A model generated the notes under the pieces. The model did not search any database. It had not been told where the DNA came from and worked only from the letters and a program-made list of their open reading frames with translations. Shown here piece by piece: positions 43,508 through 52,935 of a stretch of DNA of 64,000 nt (within the stretch, counting starts at the first letter, position 1; each line of letters begins with the position of its first letter). Location of the stretch: contig JAEZJM010000023.1 of NCBI GenBank assembly GCA_023415775.1, forward strand, positions 1 to 64,000. Reading direction: 5' to 3'. The stretch is from Bacillota bacterium. Its GTDB lineage: Bacteria; Bacillota; Negativicutes; Sporomusales; UBA7701. The translations under genes and the position numbers were made by a program.

Positions 43508-45608
43508 TCTTCGCCTTCTTCCTCTCCAGTTCCTTCAGCGCGTCGGGGTATTCGATCCGCGAGTGGAACATGCTCGACAGCACGCGGATGAACACATCGC
43601 CGATGATGCTGAGATCCTTGAGGGTGAGATTGCAGTCGTCGAGCTGCCCGTCGTGGAGCCGCTCGCGGATGACCTTGCGGACGGTGGATTCGACGCGGTT
43701 GACGTTGGGGCGCGACAACGAGCGCACCGCCGCCTCGCAAGCGTCGGCCAGCATCACCAGCGCCGCCTCCTTGCTCTGCGGGCGCGGCCCCTCGTAGCGG
43801 AAGTCGGCCTCGATGATGCACTCGCTGTGCTCGGTCTCCGTCGCCCGCCGGTAGAAATAAGAAACCAGCATCGTGCCGTGGTGCTGCTGCACGATATCGA
43901 CGATCGGCTGCGGCAGCTTGTAATCGCGGCACAAATCGAGGCCGTCCTTGATATGCGAGGTCACAATCAGCGTGCTTAAAGATGGGGCGATCTTATCGTG
44001 AGGATTCTCACTGTCCGTCTGGTTCTCGATGAAAAAATACGGTCTTTTGATCTTGCCGATATCGTGGTAGTACGCCCCCACCCTGACCGTCACCGGGTCG
44101 GCGCCGATATTGCCTGCGGCCGTCTCGGCCAGGTTGCCCACCAGCAGGCTGTGATGGTAGGTGCCCGGAGCGTCGAGCAGCAGACGCTGCAGCAGCGGAT
44201 TGCTGGGGTTGGCCAGCTCCATCAACTTCACAGGCGTGGTGATGTTGAAGGTACTTTCGAGATAGGGCAGGAACCCGATGGTGATGACCGCCGACGCGAT
44301 GCCGCTCACCGCGCCGTGTATTCCCTGCAGCATTATCTGCGTGCCGTTGATCTGTTCGAGAAAACCTGTAGAGCCCACGGTGATGAAATTCATCGCCGCG
44401 ATCCACAGGCCGGTTCTCGTCAGGCTGTAGCCGTGGCTGAACTTGGAAACACTGTAAACGCCGGTCAGGCTGCCGACCAGGGCCACCGCCACCGCCCTGA
44501 GGTCGTTTTCCACAATCACCCCGAACAATACCGACAAAGCGATACTGATGAAAATCCCCAGGCGGGTATCGATGAGGATGGCGGTCAGCAATGCGCCGGC
44601 CGCAACAGGGGCGATAAAATCAGAGTAAATGTGGGCCGCCTTGCCGAGCACCAGCGTCAGGAGAATAATCAGCCCCAGCAGCACCATATGGAGGTCGTTG
44701 GCATACACCTCGGCGGAAAACTTGTACAAGTAGCCGATAATCAGGCCCATGACCACCAGCACGAAGATCGCCAGGCCGAAAATGCGCACCTCGCTGATAT
44801 GGCCGCGGTGCAGGCCGAGCTCCTCCATGGCGTAGATCTGCTCGGCGGTCACGATGTCGCCCCGCCGCACGAGCACCTGGCCCTTCTTCACCGTCTCGCG
44901 CACAGGCTCGGTGCTGGCGAGGGCGGCCTGCTTGCGCTTATCGGTCTCGCGCACATTGAGGACGAAATTGGGTTTGACCAGCGTCTGAGCCAGCCCGGCC
45001 ACCACCGCCTCGCCATCCTTGCCCAGGCCGAGGCCTTCCGCATCGAGGGCGATGTTCTTGCGGGCGGTGTCCAGGTCATCCTCGCGGATGCCGCGCTGGA
45101 GATATTTGCGCAGGACATTCTTGGTATGCTCCTCGGTCTTGGCCAGGTCGGCCTCGCCGAGGGTGGCCAGCCCGTCGACGGCCGCGGCCGGCAGCGACAG
45201 GGGCAGAGTAGTTTTGAGCTTTTCGACCCTCTGGCCGGACTCGGTCAGCGCCTTATCGGCTGCTACGGCCCTGGCGGCGCGAAATACGGCGCCGGCGCTT
45301 TCCTCGGCCTTGGCGGCCACCGTTACGTCGAAATCGTAGACGCTGGCCACGCTGGCCAGCACCTCAGCCTCCAGCTTCTTGGTCCTGATCTGATCGACAT
45401 AAGAAACAGACCGGGGGGCGACGACATCGCGATCGCTCACCTGGCCAACCTGGAAGGAAATCTTGTCCGCGATGAAGTCGGCGGACAAAATTATCATGTA
45501 CAGAGAAAAAAACGCCATAAACAGTACGATACGGCGCGTAAGCGGTCTGGCATGCATGCTGTTCGGCTGGGAAAACAATTCCCGGAGTTTATTGTGAAGG
45601 GATGACAT
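43425..45608 (-). CDS. pgpH: 7TM-HD family cyclic-di-AMP phosphodiesterase, PgpH/YqfF
   Basis: The 727-residue protein has an N-terminal membrane helix, a large extracytoplasmic 7TMR-HDED domain (about 45-270), seven membrane helices (about 275-465) and a C-terminal HD domain with HHSLLVGNLAE, YYHDIGKIKRPYFF and HHGTMLVSYFY. Homologues degrade c-di-AMP. The last 30 residues are low-complexity Gly/Glu/Lys and are encoded over the ybeY start region. Confidence 0.93.
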   Translation of the reverse strand: MSSLHNKLRELFSQPNSMHARPLTRRIVLFMAFFSLYMIILSADFIADKISFQVGQVSDRDVVAPRSVSYVDQIRTKKLEAEVLASVASVYDFDVTVAAKAEESAGAVFRAARAVAADKALTESGQRVEKLKTTLPLSLPAAAVDGLATLGEADLAKTEEHTKNVLRKYLQRGIREDDLDTARKNIALDAEGLGLGKDGEAVVAGLAQTLVKPNFVLNVRETDKRKQAALASTEPVRETVKKGQVLVRRGDIVTAEQIYAMEELGLHRGHISEVRIFGLAIFVLVVMGLIIGYLYKFSAEVYANDLHMVLLGLIILLTLVLGKAAHIYSDFIAPVAAGALLTAILIDTRLGIFISIALSVLFGVIVENDLRAVAVALVGSLTGVYSVSKFSHGYSLTRTGLWIAAMNFITVGSTGFLEQINGTQIMLQGIHGAVSGIASAVITIGFLPYLESTFNITTPVKLMELANPSNPLLQRLLLDAPGTYHHSLLVGNLAETAAGNIGADPVTVRVGAYYHDIGKIKRPYFFIENQTDSENPHDKIAPSLSTLIVTSHIKDGLDLCRDYKLPQPIVDIVQQHHGTMLVSYFYRRATETEHSECIIEADFRYEGPRPQSKEAALVMLADACEAAVRSLSRPNVNRVESTVRKVIRERLHDGQLDDCNLTLKDLSIIGDVFIRVLSSMFHSRIEYPDALKELERKKAKNGNSAKQCSGKEGAGSEGEGDGDGRPN

Positions 45609-45641
45609 TCTCTTTTCAACTCCACTGGCCAGGCGCGTGCC

Positions 45642-46616
45642 CTAACCCGGATTTGAAGCCTCGTAACGCTCGTAGGCTTTGATGATGCGGCCTACGATCT
45701 CGTGCCGCACGACATCGCTCTCGTTAAGAAAAATAGCCTCGATGCCGCGTATGCCGTCCAACACCGCCTGGGCGTGCTTCAGGCCGGACGAGTTGCCCTG
45801 GGGCAGGTCCACCTGGGTGATATCGCCGGTGACGACCATCTTCGAGCCGAAACCAAGCCTGGTGAGGAACATCTTCATCTGCTCGGGAGTGGTGTTCTGA
45901 GCCTCGTCGAGGATGATAAAAGAATCGTCGAGGGTCCGGCCCCGCATATAAGCCAGCGGCGCCACCTCGATAATGTTCTTGGCCATGTATTTCTGGACAG
46001 TATCGACGCCAAGGATGTCGTACATGGCGTCGTACAGCGGGCGCAGATAAGGGTCGACCTTCTCCTGGAGATCGCCGGGCAGAAACCCCAGCTTCTCCCC
46101 CGCCTCGACAGCCGGCCGGGTGAGGATGATCCGCTCGACCTCTTTGTTCTTCAAGGAAAAAACTGCCATAGCAACGGCAAGATAAGTCTTCCCGGTTCCG
46201 GCCGGTCCTATTCCGATCGTGATAAAGCTGTTGCGGATCGCCTCAAGATACAGGCGCTGGCCGAGCGTCTTGGGCTTGATGTGGCGGCCGCGGGCGGTCA
46301 CCAGCACCGTATCGGCGAACATCTGGTGCAGGTTTTCCTCCCGCCCCTCCTTGACCATGCGAACGCTGTAGCGGACATCGTGCGCCGTTATCTGGTTGCC
46401 CTGGCGGTAGAGGAACAACAGCTCGTGAAAAAGCTTGGTCAGCAGCTCGACCTCGGCCCGGCTGCCGGTTATGACGACTTCATCGCCGCGGGAAACGATG
46501 CGGCTGGCAAAATTTTCGCCGATGAGGCGCAGGTGCTCGTCGCTGTGACCGAAGATAGCCACCGCCGCCTGGGCGTCGGAAAGCTTGATCCGCCTCTCCT
46601 CATGCTCGTTAGGCAA
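45642..46616 (-). CDS. phoH: PhoH-like ATPase
   Basis: The 324-residue protein has Walker A GPAGTGKT, PAVEAGEKLGFLPGD and Walker B FIILDEAQN. PhoH-like proteins are ATPases often encoded beside ybeY and may act on RNA. The start is TTG, preceded by GGGAGG ten bases upstream. It lies between yqfD and pgpH in the conserved Firmicutes order. Confidence 0.93.
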   Translation of the reverse strand: MPNEHEERRIKLSDAQAAVAIFGHSDEHLRLIGENFASRIVSRGDEVVITGSRAEVELLTKLFHELLFLYRQGNQITAHDVRYSVRMVKEGREENLHQMFADTVLVTARGRHIKPKTLGQRLYLEAIRNSFITIGIGPAGTGKTYLAVAMAVFSLKNKEVERIILTRPAVEAGEKLGFLPGDLQEKVDPYLRPLYDAMYDILGVDTVQKYMAKNIIEVAPLAYMRGRTLDDSFIILDEAQNTTPEQMKMFLTRLGFGSKMVVTGDITQVDLPQGNSSGLKHAQAVLDGIRGIEAIFLNESDVVRHEIVGRIIKAYERYEASNPG

Positions 46617-46631
46617 AGACTGTATGCCTCC

Positions 46632-47849
46632 CTATTGCAGGTTGATGTTCATAGTCTGCCCGATATCCTCGACAGTTTCCACCGTCACCTTCACACGGAC
46701 AAACCGGGGCTCGGCCGTTTGCAGCGTCGCGACCTCGCGGGCCAGCACCTGAGCCCCTTCGGGAATGCGGTCCTGGACGGCGGCCAGCGCCTTGCCCCTG
46801 GCGATGTCGCGGGCCTGCTCGACTGTTATATCGTACCTTTCGGCAACCAATTCGTGAAAGATATCTATGATAGATTCGACAGCGAAGTGGCTATTCCTGC
46901 CCCCGGACAGCTTTTTGTGGACCGCCTCGGCCTCGAAGCGGGGAAAGGGCTGGTCGGCAGCCTTCTTCAGCACAAGCTCGCGTCCGCCGGCCCGCAGCGT
47001 AACAGACACCGCCTTATGGCCGGTGCGGCGGAGCACCTCCTGCGTCAGGCCCGCCTCGCCGTAACTCTCGTACCAGACACGTGCCTTGACGATCCCGGCG
47101 GCGCGGATAAAGCCGGCCGGCAGCGTGATGATCGGCGTCTGGTCCGTGGCGGCCGGCGGCGGATCGGCGAAGCCTTTGATAAGCAAATCGCCGCGTTTTA
47201 CTGTGTCACCCTTTTTCACCGCCGCCTGGCCGGCGATCGCGATGACTTCGGTTATCACGCCGTCCTTGGCGGCGACGACATGGGCCGGCGACTTGTCCCC
47301 CGCCTTGGGCAGCGTCTTCTCGACAACCTCGATCAGCGCCCTCGTCCCGGTCAGGTTGACCCCCACCCAGGCAAGCTCCGGCAGCGCCAGCAGCAGCTCT
47401 TTCTCCACCGCTTTGACGTCGAGGGCGGCCTTAGCGATTCCCGGCCTCAGCCCGTGGTTCGCCGCGACCGCCGTAATCCGCCCTACGGCCACCTCCTTGT
47501 GGCCGCTGACATCGACAAACCATATCCTGGCTGTGAGCAAATTGAGGAAAACGAAAAACAGCACCGCCCCGACAACAAGCATCTTGCGCCGCCGGACGCG
47601 CTTGAGCGTGAACGGGAAGCCGGCGTGCCCCACAGCCTCCACCCGGTTCTGGCTCCGGCGGGCGAGCGGCCTGATCCTGAAAAAATCCGGCAGCCGGAGG
47701 CTCGCGTACACGTCGTCGTTATGCTTGGCGATCCCCCATAAAAAAATGCCCCGTGCCAGGCATAGATTGATAAACCGCTCCGGGATGGCGCCGCTGATCT
47801 TCACCCTCACCGTGCCGTGCAGATAATTGGTCAGGCGCAGTGTCAGCAT
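46632..47849 (-). CDS. yqfD: Sporulation protein YqfD
   Basis: The 405-residue protein has an N-terminal LTNYLHGTVRVKISG segment, one membrane helix (about residues 85-105), a FtsQ-like/POTRA external region and a C-terminal domain of alternating strands. It is controlled by the mother-cell program in Bacillus, and its molecular role is unclear. The ATG at 47849 has AGGTGG six bases upstream. An in-frame TTG at 47864 overlaps that site. Confidence 0.9.
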   Translation of the reverse strand: MLTLRLTNYLHGTVRVKISGAIPERFINLCLARGIFLWGIAKHNDDVYASLRLPDFFRIRPLARRSQNRVEAVGHAGFPFTLKRVRRRKMLVVGAVLFFVFLNLLTARIWFVDVSGHKEVAVGRITAVAANHGLRPGIAKAALDVKAVEKELLLALPELAWVGVNLTGTRALIEVVEKTLPKAGDKSPAHVVAAKDGVITEVIAIAGQAAVKKGDTVKRGDLLIKGFADPPPAATDQTPIITLPAGFIRAAGIVKARVWYESYGEAGLTQEVLRRTGHKAVSVTLRAGGRELVLKKAADQPFPRFEAEAVHKKLSGGRNSHFAVESIIDIFHELVAERYDITVEQARDIARGKALAAVQDRIPEGAQVLAREVATLQTAEPRFVRVKVTVETVEDIGQTMNINLQ

Positions 47850-47860
47850 CTCGGACCACC

Positions 47861-48139
47861 TCAAGTCTCATACTTGATTTGCGTGACGGTTCCCTCGACG
47901 AGAAGCTGCTCAGCCTGGAAATTGCCGATGATGAGCTCGGTGCCGGCCACATTCAGCTCGCCCTGACTGAGCTTGATGCGCACGAGGTCGCCGGTGTACT
48001 CGATAATCCCCTTATGGTTCTCGACCAACAGCTGCTTGTTGCCGAGCATCGTGATCCGCGGCAGGTCGAGCACGATATCGGCCGGAATCTCAAGCAACCC
48101 GGCCAGTGTTTGCAGATTGCCCTTGCGGCGGCGTTGCAT
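47861..48139 (-). CDS. yqfC: Sporulation protein YqfC
   Basis: The 92-residue protein matches YabP/YqfC (LEIPADIVLDLPRITMLGNKQLLVENHKG, split here only in prose). The family pairs with YqfD in spore-formers. The ATG at 48139 follows GGGGGTG at six bases. An ATG at 48154 lacks a site. It heads the yqfC-yqfD-phoH-pgpH-ybeY run and supports endospore formation in the host. Confidence 0.88.
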   Translation of the reverse strand: MQRRRKGNLQTLAGLLEIPADIVLDLPRITMLGNKQLLVENHKGIIEYTGDLVRIKLSQGELNVAGTELIIGNFQAEQLLVEGTVTQIKYET

Positions 48140-48196
48140 CAATCTCACCCCCATACCACAAATTTATTGCACTGACCTGGCGTTTAGTACAATAGA

Positions 48197-48316
48197 GGCC
48201 GTTGATAAGCCCCCATCTGCGGCGTTGTTCCGCCGGGCGCTTGCTAGCGTACGTTCGAGTACGCGTCGCTGCACGCCCGACGGAGCCGCCTTGCATCTGG
48301 GGGCTTCTGAACGGCC
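48197..48316 (+). repeat. Dispersed palindromic element, copy 5
   Basis: 120 bases from GGCCGTTGATAAGCCCCC to GGGGGCTTCTGAACGGCC with core GCTTGCTAGCGTACGTTCGAGTACGC. This is the cleanest copy and a good query for the family. It lies between yqfC and the HerA-like gene. Confidence 0.88.
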
Positions 48317-48349
48317 TCGGCTATTCATATTTTTTAGGAACGCAACGGC

Positions 48350-49861
48350 CTACCCTATCACCCCGTGGCAGCGGCCGAGATAATCCTCGAACTTGTGCAC
48401 CTTGACGGGGGCGGCGAACCGCATGTAGTTCGTGGCCACCACCATCTCGCCGCAGTCGAGATTCTTGATCTCGTTGCGCTGCTGGAGGATATCCTTGCGG
48501 CACATCGCCTCCAGCTTGCCGCGGTCGGCCTTGGACGCCAGGCCAAGGATAAACAGCGTATTGAGCTGCGACAGCACCTTGTCGGCGAGCAGGCGCGGCT
48601 GCTGATCGACCACGCACAGCCCGAGATTGAACTTGCGCGCCTCGCTCACGAGACGGGCAAAAACGTTGTTGCTGCCGTGTTCCTTCCTGCCCAGGAACCG
48701 GTGGGCCTCCTCAAGCACGATCAGGATTGGCCTGACAGCGCGGCGGGCTTCCTCCGTCTTGGCCGCATAGTGGGTGAGCAGCTTCTTCGACAGCAGCGTC
48801 GACAGCGCCAGCTCTCCTACCGGCGACACATTCTTCAGCTCGACCAGCACCACTTTGCCCTGCTCCAGCTCGCCCATCATATCGTTTACCACCGACGGCC
48901 CGCTTTCCTCGATGTTGAGCTCATTCTTCAGGTTCCAGCAGATGCTCTTGATCTTGCTGATCGTCGGCGACTGGAACTTCTGTCCGGTGCTGGCCTTCAG
49001 TTCGTCGACGAGGTCGGCGGTGTCGTACTGCAGCACGTCCCGCACCCAGTTGTCGGCCAGCACGGACGACAGCTTGTAAATGGCGTCGAACTGCGGTTCG
49101 GTGAAAGTGGCGCAGGCGGTGATATCCTCCGGGCCGACCTCGCCGTAGTTCACCGTCAGCCGGCGGGCGTATTCGCCCTGAGGATTGGCGTTATAGACCG
49201 CGAGGCGCTCCTTCACTCCCGGGTGGCGGGCGAGGTCGCGGTAGTATTCGTTATGGACGTCGAAAACCAGCATGCCGTAGTTGCCGTTGTCGATGACCGA
49301 GCCGGCCAGCACCTTCACAAGATTGCTCTTGCCTGAACCGGTTGTGCCGAAAATGCCGATATGCTCGGTGATCGCCTTCGAGCCGTAAATGCCGACCGGC
49401 AGCTCAAGCACGCCGCGGCCGCTTTTGAGAAAACCGATCTCCAGGTCGCCCTTCATCTCGGCCAGCAGCGCAGTGTCGGCGTCGCTCAGACCGCGCACCT
49501 CGCAGAAGAAATCGGGGCAGGTCTTGGGGTTGAACAGGCGGCTCTCGCCGTCGGCGTAGCAGAGCTGCTCGGCCATGCCGATCTTCACGGTATGGTTGCC
49601 GCCGAGGTAAAACTCCAGCTCCTCCTGATTCTCCACCTTGCCCTCGCCGTCGAGCTTGTTCATCAGGTAGCCCACGTTGTTGATCCCCGACCAGCGCGAC
49701 TTCACCTTGAAATCGTACGCCCGGATATAGAACCGGTCGCCGCTCTTCCCTTCCACAACCAGAATATCGCCGAAATCGACATCCTGCCCCGGGGCCACGA
49801 CAAACTCGACATAGGTGCCCTTGGCATAAATCAGCCGGCCCTTGTAATCGCTCACGCGCAC
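48350..49861 (-). CDS. HerA-like ATPase (DUF87)
   Basis: The 503-residue protein has an N-terminal HAS-barrel-like region (about 1-140), Walker A GTTGSGKSNLV near residue 180, Walker B ILIVLEEAHRFLG and a late Arg-finger-like stretch. HerA ATPases are hexameric DNA pumps that work with the NurA nuclease or related partners. No nuclease gene is adjacent here. A terminator and palindromic elements isolate it from both neighbours. Confidence 0.88.
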   Translation of the reverse strand: MRVSDYKGRLIYAKGTYVEFVVAPGQDVDFGDILVVEGKSGDRFYIRAYDFKVKSRWSGINNVGYLMNKLDGEGKVENQEELEFYLGGNHTVKIGMAEQLCYADGESRLFNPKTCPDFFCEVRGLSDADTALLAEMKGDLEIGFLKSGRGVLELPVGIYGSKAITEHIGIFGTTGSGKSNLVKVLAGSVIDNGNYGMLVFDVHNEYYRDLARHPGVKERLAVYNANPQGEYARRLTVNYGEVGPEDITACATFTEPQFDAIYKLSSVLADNWVRDVLQYDTADLVDELKASTGQKFQSPTISKIKSICWNLKNELNIEESGPSVVNDMMGELEQGKVVLVELKNVSPVGELALSTLLSKKLLTHYAAKTEEARRAVRPILIVLEEAHRFLGRKEHGSNNVFARLVSEARKFNLGLCVVDQQPRLLADKVLSQLNTLFILGLASKADRGKLEAMCRKDILQQRNEIKNLDCGEMVVATNYMRFAAPVKVHKFEDYLGRCHGVIG

Positions 49862-49921
49862 GCCCCCTTTCGCTGCCGCGGAAAATGTGCGGACACTTTT
49901 TAGTGTGCGCGGCAGGGCAAC

Positions 49922-49953
49922 AAAAAAAACAGGGATTGATTTCCCTGTTTTTT
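49922..49953. terminator. Bidirectional terminator upstream of the HerA-like gene
   Basis: ACAGGGA and TCCCTGT form a short hairpin with an A8 run before and a T6 run after. It ends the floA-nfeD side transcript coming from the right. Confidence 0.75.
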
Positions 49954-49956
49954 ATC

Positions 49957-49981
49957 GGCCGTTGATAAGGCTCAGAGCGCT
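49957..49981 (+). repeat. Remnant of the dispersed palindromic element
   Basis: The left tip GGCCGTTGATAAGG is joined directly to CTCAGAGCGCT, an internal segment of copy 2. This looks like an internally deleted copy. The stop codon of the Pro-rich membrane protein gene lies at its right edge. Confidence 0.6.
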
Positions 49982-50411
49982 ACCCCCGCCCGAAACCGTG
50001 GCGGAACGGCCGCTTGCACCGCGGCGGCTGGATAATCTCCGCAAAAATGATCCCGTTCACCACCGCCGTCTGATCGAGGCGGCCGTCCCACGGCCGCGAC
50101 TCGGCAATGGCCGCCGCGGCCGGCGGCTCCTTCGGCACATAGTTCGGTTCCACAGGCTTGGGGTTGGGCTCCGGCGGCCGGTGGACGACAACCGGCCGGA
50201 AGCGTTCCTCATCCGCCGGCGGCAGTACGATATCGGGCACAGGCCCGCGGGCCGGCGCCGGAGGCGGTAGCGGCCTTGTTTCGACAGGCGCCGGCGCCTC
50301 GCCGGGGATCTCTGGATACTTGTATTCTTCCTGGCGCCGCTTCTTTTTGAGGATCTCCGGCAAAATGTAGAATATGGCCATCAAAATCAGGGGTACGATA
50401 ATATCCCACAT
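49980..50411 (-). CDS. Pro-rich membrane-anchored protein of unknown function
   Basis: The 143-residue protein has one N-terminal membrane helix (about 3-20) followed by a Lys/Arg stretch. A long Pro/Glu/Ala-rich disordered region (about 35-105) leads to a short C-terminus with a conserved-looking RLDQTAVVNGIIFAEII. It lies ten bases after floA on the same strand and may belong to the nfeD-floA operon. No family is recognised. The last residues are encoded over a remnant of a repeat element. Confidence 0.65.
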   Translation of the reverse strand: MWDIIVPLILMAIFYILPEILKKKRRQEEYKYPEIPGEAPAPVETRPLPPPAPARGPVPDIVLPPADEERFRPVVVHRPPEPNPKPVEPNYVPKEPPAAAAIAESRPWDGRLDQTAVVNGIIFAEIIQPPRCKRPFRHGFGRG

Positions 50412-50420
50412 GACGGCCGC

Positions 50421-51419
50421 CTATTTCTTCTCTTCGGGCTTGATCGACGGCGAGGCCGGCCCGGCCTTGCTGATCGTCTCCCGCATCTGGGTGTCTGCCA
50501 GGATATTGTTCATGTTATAGTAATCCATCACCCCGAGGCGGCCTTCCTTGAGGGCCACGGACAGCGCCTTGGGCACGTCGGCTTGTGCTTCGACGACCTT
50601 GGCCTGCATCTCCTGCGTGAAGGCCCGCATCTCCTGCTCCTTGGCCACCGCCATCGCCCGCCGCTCCTCGGCCTTGGCCTGGGCGACGCGCTTCTCGGCC
50701 TCCGCCTGGTCGGTCATAAGCTCGGCGCCGATGTTGCGGCCAACGTCCACATCGGCGATATCGATCGACAGAATCTCGAACGCCGTCCCGGCGTCGAGGC
50801 CCTTCGCTAGCACCGTGCGCGAAATGTGGTCGGGGTTCTCCAGCACATCCTTGTGGTCGGTCGCCGAGCCGACGCTGGTAACGATGCCCTCGCCGACGCG
50901 GGCGATAATCGTCGCTTCGCCGGCGCCGCCTACCAGGCGGTCGATGTTGGCGCGGACGGTCACGCGGGCCTTGACCTTGAGCTCGATGCCATTCTTCGCC
51001 ACCGCGGAAACGAACGGCGTTTCAATAACCTTGGGGTTGACGCTCATCTGCACAGCTTCCAGCACGTTGCGACCGGCCAGATCGATGGCCGCCGAGCGCT
51101 CGAACGGCAAAGCGATCTGCGCCCGGTGGGCGGCAATCAGTGCGTCGATGACGCGGTCGACGTTGCCGCCGGCCAGGAAGTGGGCTTCCAGTTGATTGAC
51201 GTTGACATCGAGCCCGGCCTTATTGGCCTTGATGAGCGGCAGCACGATCTGGGCCGGGGGAACGCGGCGCAGCCGCATGCCGATAAGCGTGAAAATCCCG
51301 ACATGGACGCCGGCGGCAATCGCCGAAATCCACAGCCCCAGCGGCACGAAATGCAGGAAAAGGGCCAGACCGATTACAAACAGGACAAGGATAAAAACAC
51401 TGCTCACTAAAGTCGCCAT
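50421..51419 (-). CDS. floA: Flotillin-like protein FloA
   Basis: The 332-residue protein has an N-terminal membrane hairpin (about residues 5-45), an SPFH-like region (about 60-230) and a Glu/Ala/Lys-rich coiled coil (QAEAEKRVAQAKAEERRAMAVAKEQ, cut into repeats of Ala-Glu). FloA organises membrane microdomains. It follows nfeD by 21 bases, the usual pairing. Confidence 0.94.
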   Translation of the reverse strand: MATLVSSVFILVLFVIGLALFLHFVPLGLWISAIAAGVHVGIFTLIGMRLRRVPPAQIVLPLIKANKAGLDVNVNQLEAHFLAGGNVDRVIDALIAAHRAQIALPFERSAAIDLAGRNVLEAVQMSVNPKVIETPFVSAVAKNGIELKVKARVTVRANIDRLVGGAGEATIIARVGEGIVTSVGSATDHKDVLENPDHISRTVLAKGLDAGTAFEILSIDIADVDVGRNIGAELMTDQAEAEKRVAQAKAEERRAMAVAKEQEMRAFTQEMQAKVVEAQADVPKALSVALKEGRLGVMDYYNMNNILADTQMRETISKAGPASPSIKPEEKK

Positions 51420-51440
51420 TATGATACTCTCCTCCTGATA

Positions 51441-52739
51441 CTATTCTTGGCCTTCGACGGGGCGAACGACGATGCGGTTGCCGCTCACGCTCACCACCTT
51501 GACCTTGGTTCCGGCTACTATGAACTTTCCCTCCGACACCACATCCAGGTGGGTGCCGTCGATATCGATAACCCCCGCCGGCCGCAGGATGGTCAGCACG
51601 ACCCCCGTCCGGCCGAGGTATCCCTGGTAATCGTCGCCCGAAACAAAGCCCGCAGTCGTCGTCTCGGCGTCCTTAAGGACGAGCCGCGCCCACAGGCGGC
51701 TGGAAGGCAGCTTCTTCACAATCAGCAGGAAAACGCCGATCGCTATCACCAGGCTGACCGCCATCAGGTTGAGGGCGGCCATGTCGCCGCCCAGCGTCAG
51801 GAAAAAGCTCGCCAGGATGCAAAGAATGCCGCCGATCCCAAAGACGCCCATCCCCGGAGTATAAATCTCGACAACAATCAGCACCGCACCGGCAATGAAC
51901 AGCGCGATCTCCACCCAGCCCGCCAGACCGCTCAGCCACTGACTGGCGAAAAACAGCAGCACCGCGCCGAAGCCGACAAGAGCGGCAACACCCAAACCGG
52001 CGGTCTTGATCTCGGTCATGATCGCCAAAAAGATAAGCGTTAGCAGCGCCGACTTGACCATCGGGTTCGAAAGCCAGCCCGCCATTTTTTCCGCCCAGCC
52101 CTGGTGGTACTCCACCACCGGCGCGCCCGCCAGGCCAAAATGGGCCAGCACGTCGGCCCGCTCCGCGGCCACCAGATCGGCATACCCCACCTTGACGGCC
52201 TGATAATCGGTCAGGGCGAGAATCTGTCCCGGCTCGGCGTAGCCGGGCAGCCCGAGCGTCTTGTCGACCATCGCCTCCGCCACCCTGGGGTTGCGGCCCG
52301 ACTTGTTGGCGGTCGCGGCAAACTCGGCCTTGAGGGCGGCGATTGTCTTCTCGGTCGCCGGAATGGGCTCGGCCGCGCCGATGCTGCCGCCGGGAGCGAT
52401 CGCGATCTTCTTGTGGGCGATGGCGATCAGCGCTCCGGCCGACCACGCCCTATTCTTGATATGGCAGATGGTCTCCACCGGGGACTCGCTGACCTTGTCG
52501 CGGATGACGGTGGCCGCATCCACCAGACCGCCGAAGGTATCAATCTCCACCAGGACGGCCCGTGCGTTCTTGGTCTTGGCCTCGGCCATCGCCTTATGGA
52601 CGAGGGCGGCCTGTCCACCGTCAATCTCGCCCTTGATATTGATGACAATCACCGGCCCGCCGGCGTCGCTGTAAGCCGCCGGACCGGCGGCCAAGGAAAC
52701 GATCAGGGCCAGAGCCAGGATGAGTACGAACCGACGCAT
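51441..52739 (-). CDS. Membrane-bound serine protease NfeD
   Basis: The 432-residue protein has a signal peptide, a ClpP-class protease domain with nucleophile region AWSAGALIAIAH and catalytic Lys region further on, four to five membrane helices (about 225-335) and a C-terminal OB-fold NfeD domain (about 360-430). NfeD works with flotillin-like proteins in membrane quality control, as its neighbour floA suggests. It is the first gene after a 630-base region rich in repeats. Confidence 0.92.
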   Translation of the reverse strand: MRRFVLILALALIVSLAAGPAAYSDAGGPVIVINIKGEIDGGQAALVHKAMAEAKTKNARAVLVEIDTFGGLVDAATVIRDKVSESPVETICHIKNRAWSAGALIAIAHKKIAIAPGGSIGAAEPIPATEKTIAALKAEFAATANKSGRNPRVAEAMVDKTLGLPGYAEPGQILALTDYQAVKVGYADLVAAERADVLAHFGLAGAPVVEYHQGWAEKMAGWLSNPMVKSALLTLIFLAIMTEIKTAGLGVAALVGFGAVLLFFASQWLSGLAGWVEIALFIAGAVLIVVEIYTPGMGVFGIGGILCILASFFLTLGGDMAALNLMAVSLVIAIGVFLLIVKKLPSSRLWARLVLKDAETTTAGFVSGDDYQGYLGRTGVVLTILRPAGVIDIDGTHLDVVSEGKFIVAGTKVKVVSVSGNRIVVRPVEGQE

Positions 52740-52892
52740 AACTTTCCTCCCAGGCGTATTACTGACTTAGTGTATTCGGCATCCGCCTTCGCCATTCCTC
52801 TCTTGCGGGCGGCGCAAAGAACACAACAATCGCAAGCGGAATATTTTTAAATTTTGCAACTCTTTCAAACATTTTTATTTTTTAAAGGAAGC

Positions 52893-52921
52893 TTGACCTT
52901 TTACTTTATATATGATATTTT
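52893..52921 (+). promoter_or_regulatory. Possible plus-strand promoter
   Basis: TTGACC, a 17-base spacer and TATTTT (or TATGAT just before) lie in very AT-rich sequence, directly before a GTG frame with AGGAG. It was judged by eye. Confidence 0.45.
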
Positions 52922-52935
52922 TTAGGAGCGTAATA

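Noticed and set aside
43998..47741. Long plus-strand frames of 535 and 679 codons (43998-45605, 45702-47741)
   Set aside because: They are antisense to pgpH, phoH and yqfD. The translated composition is His/Arg/Gln-rich noise and no domains are seen.
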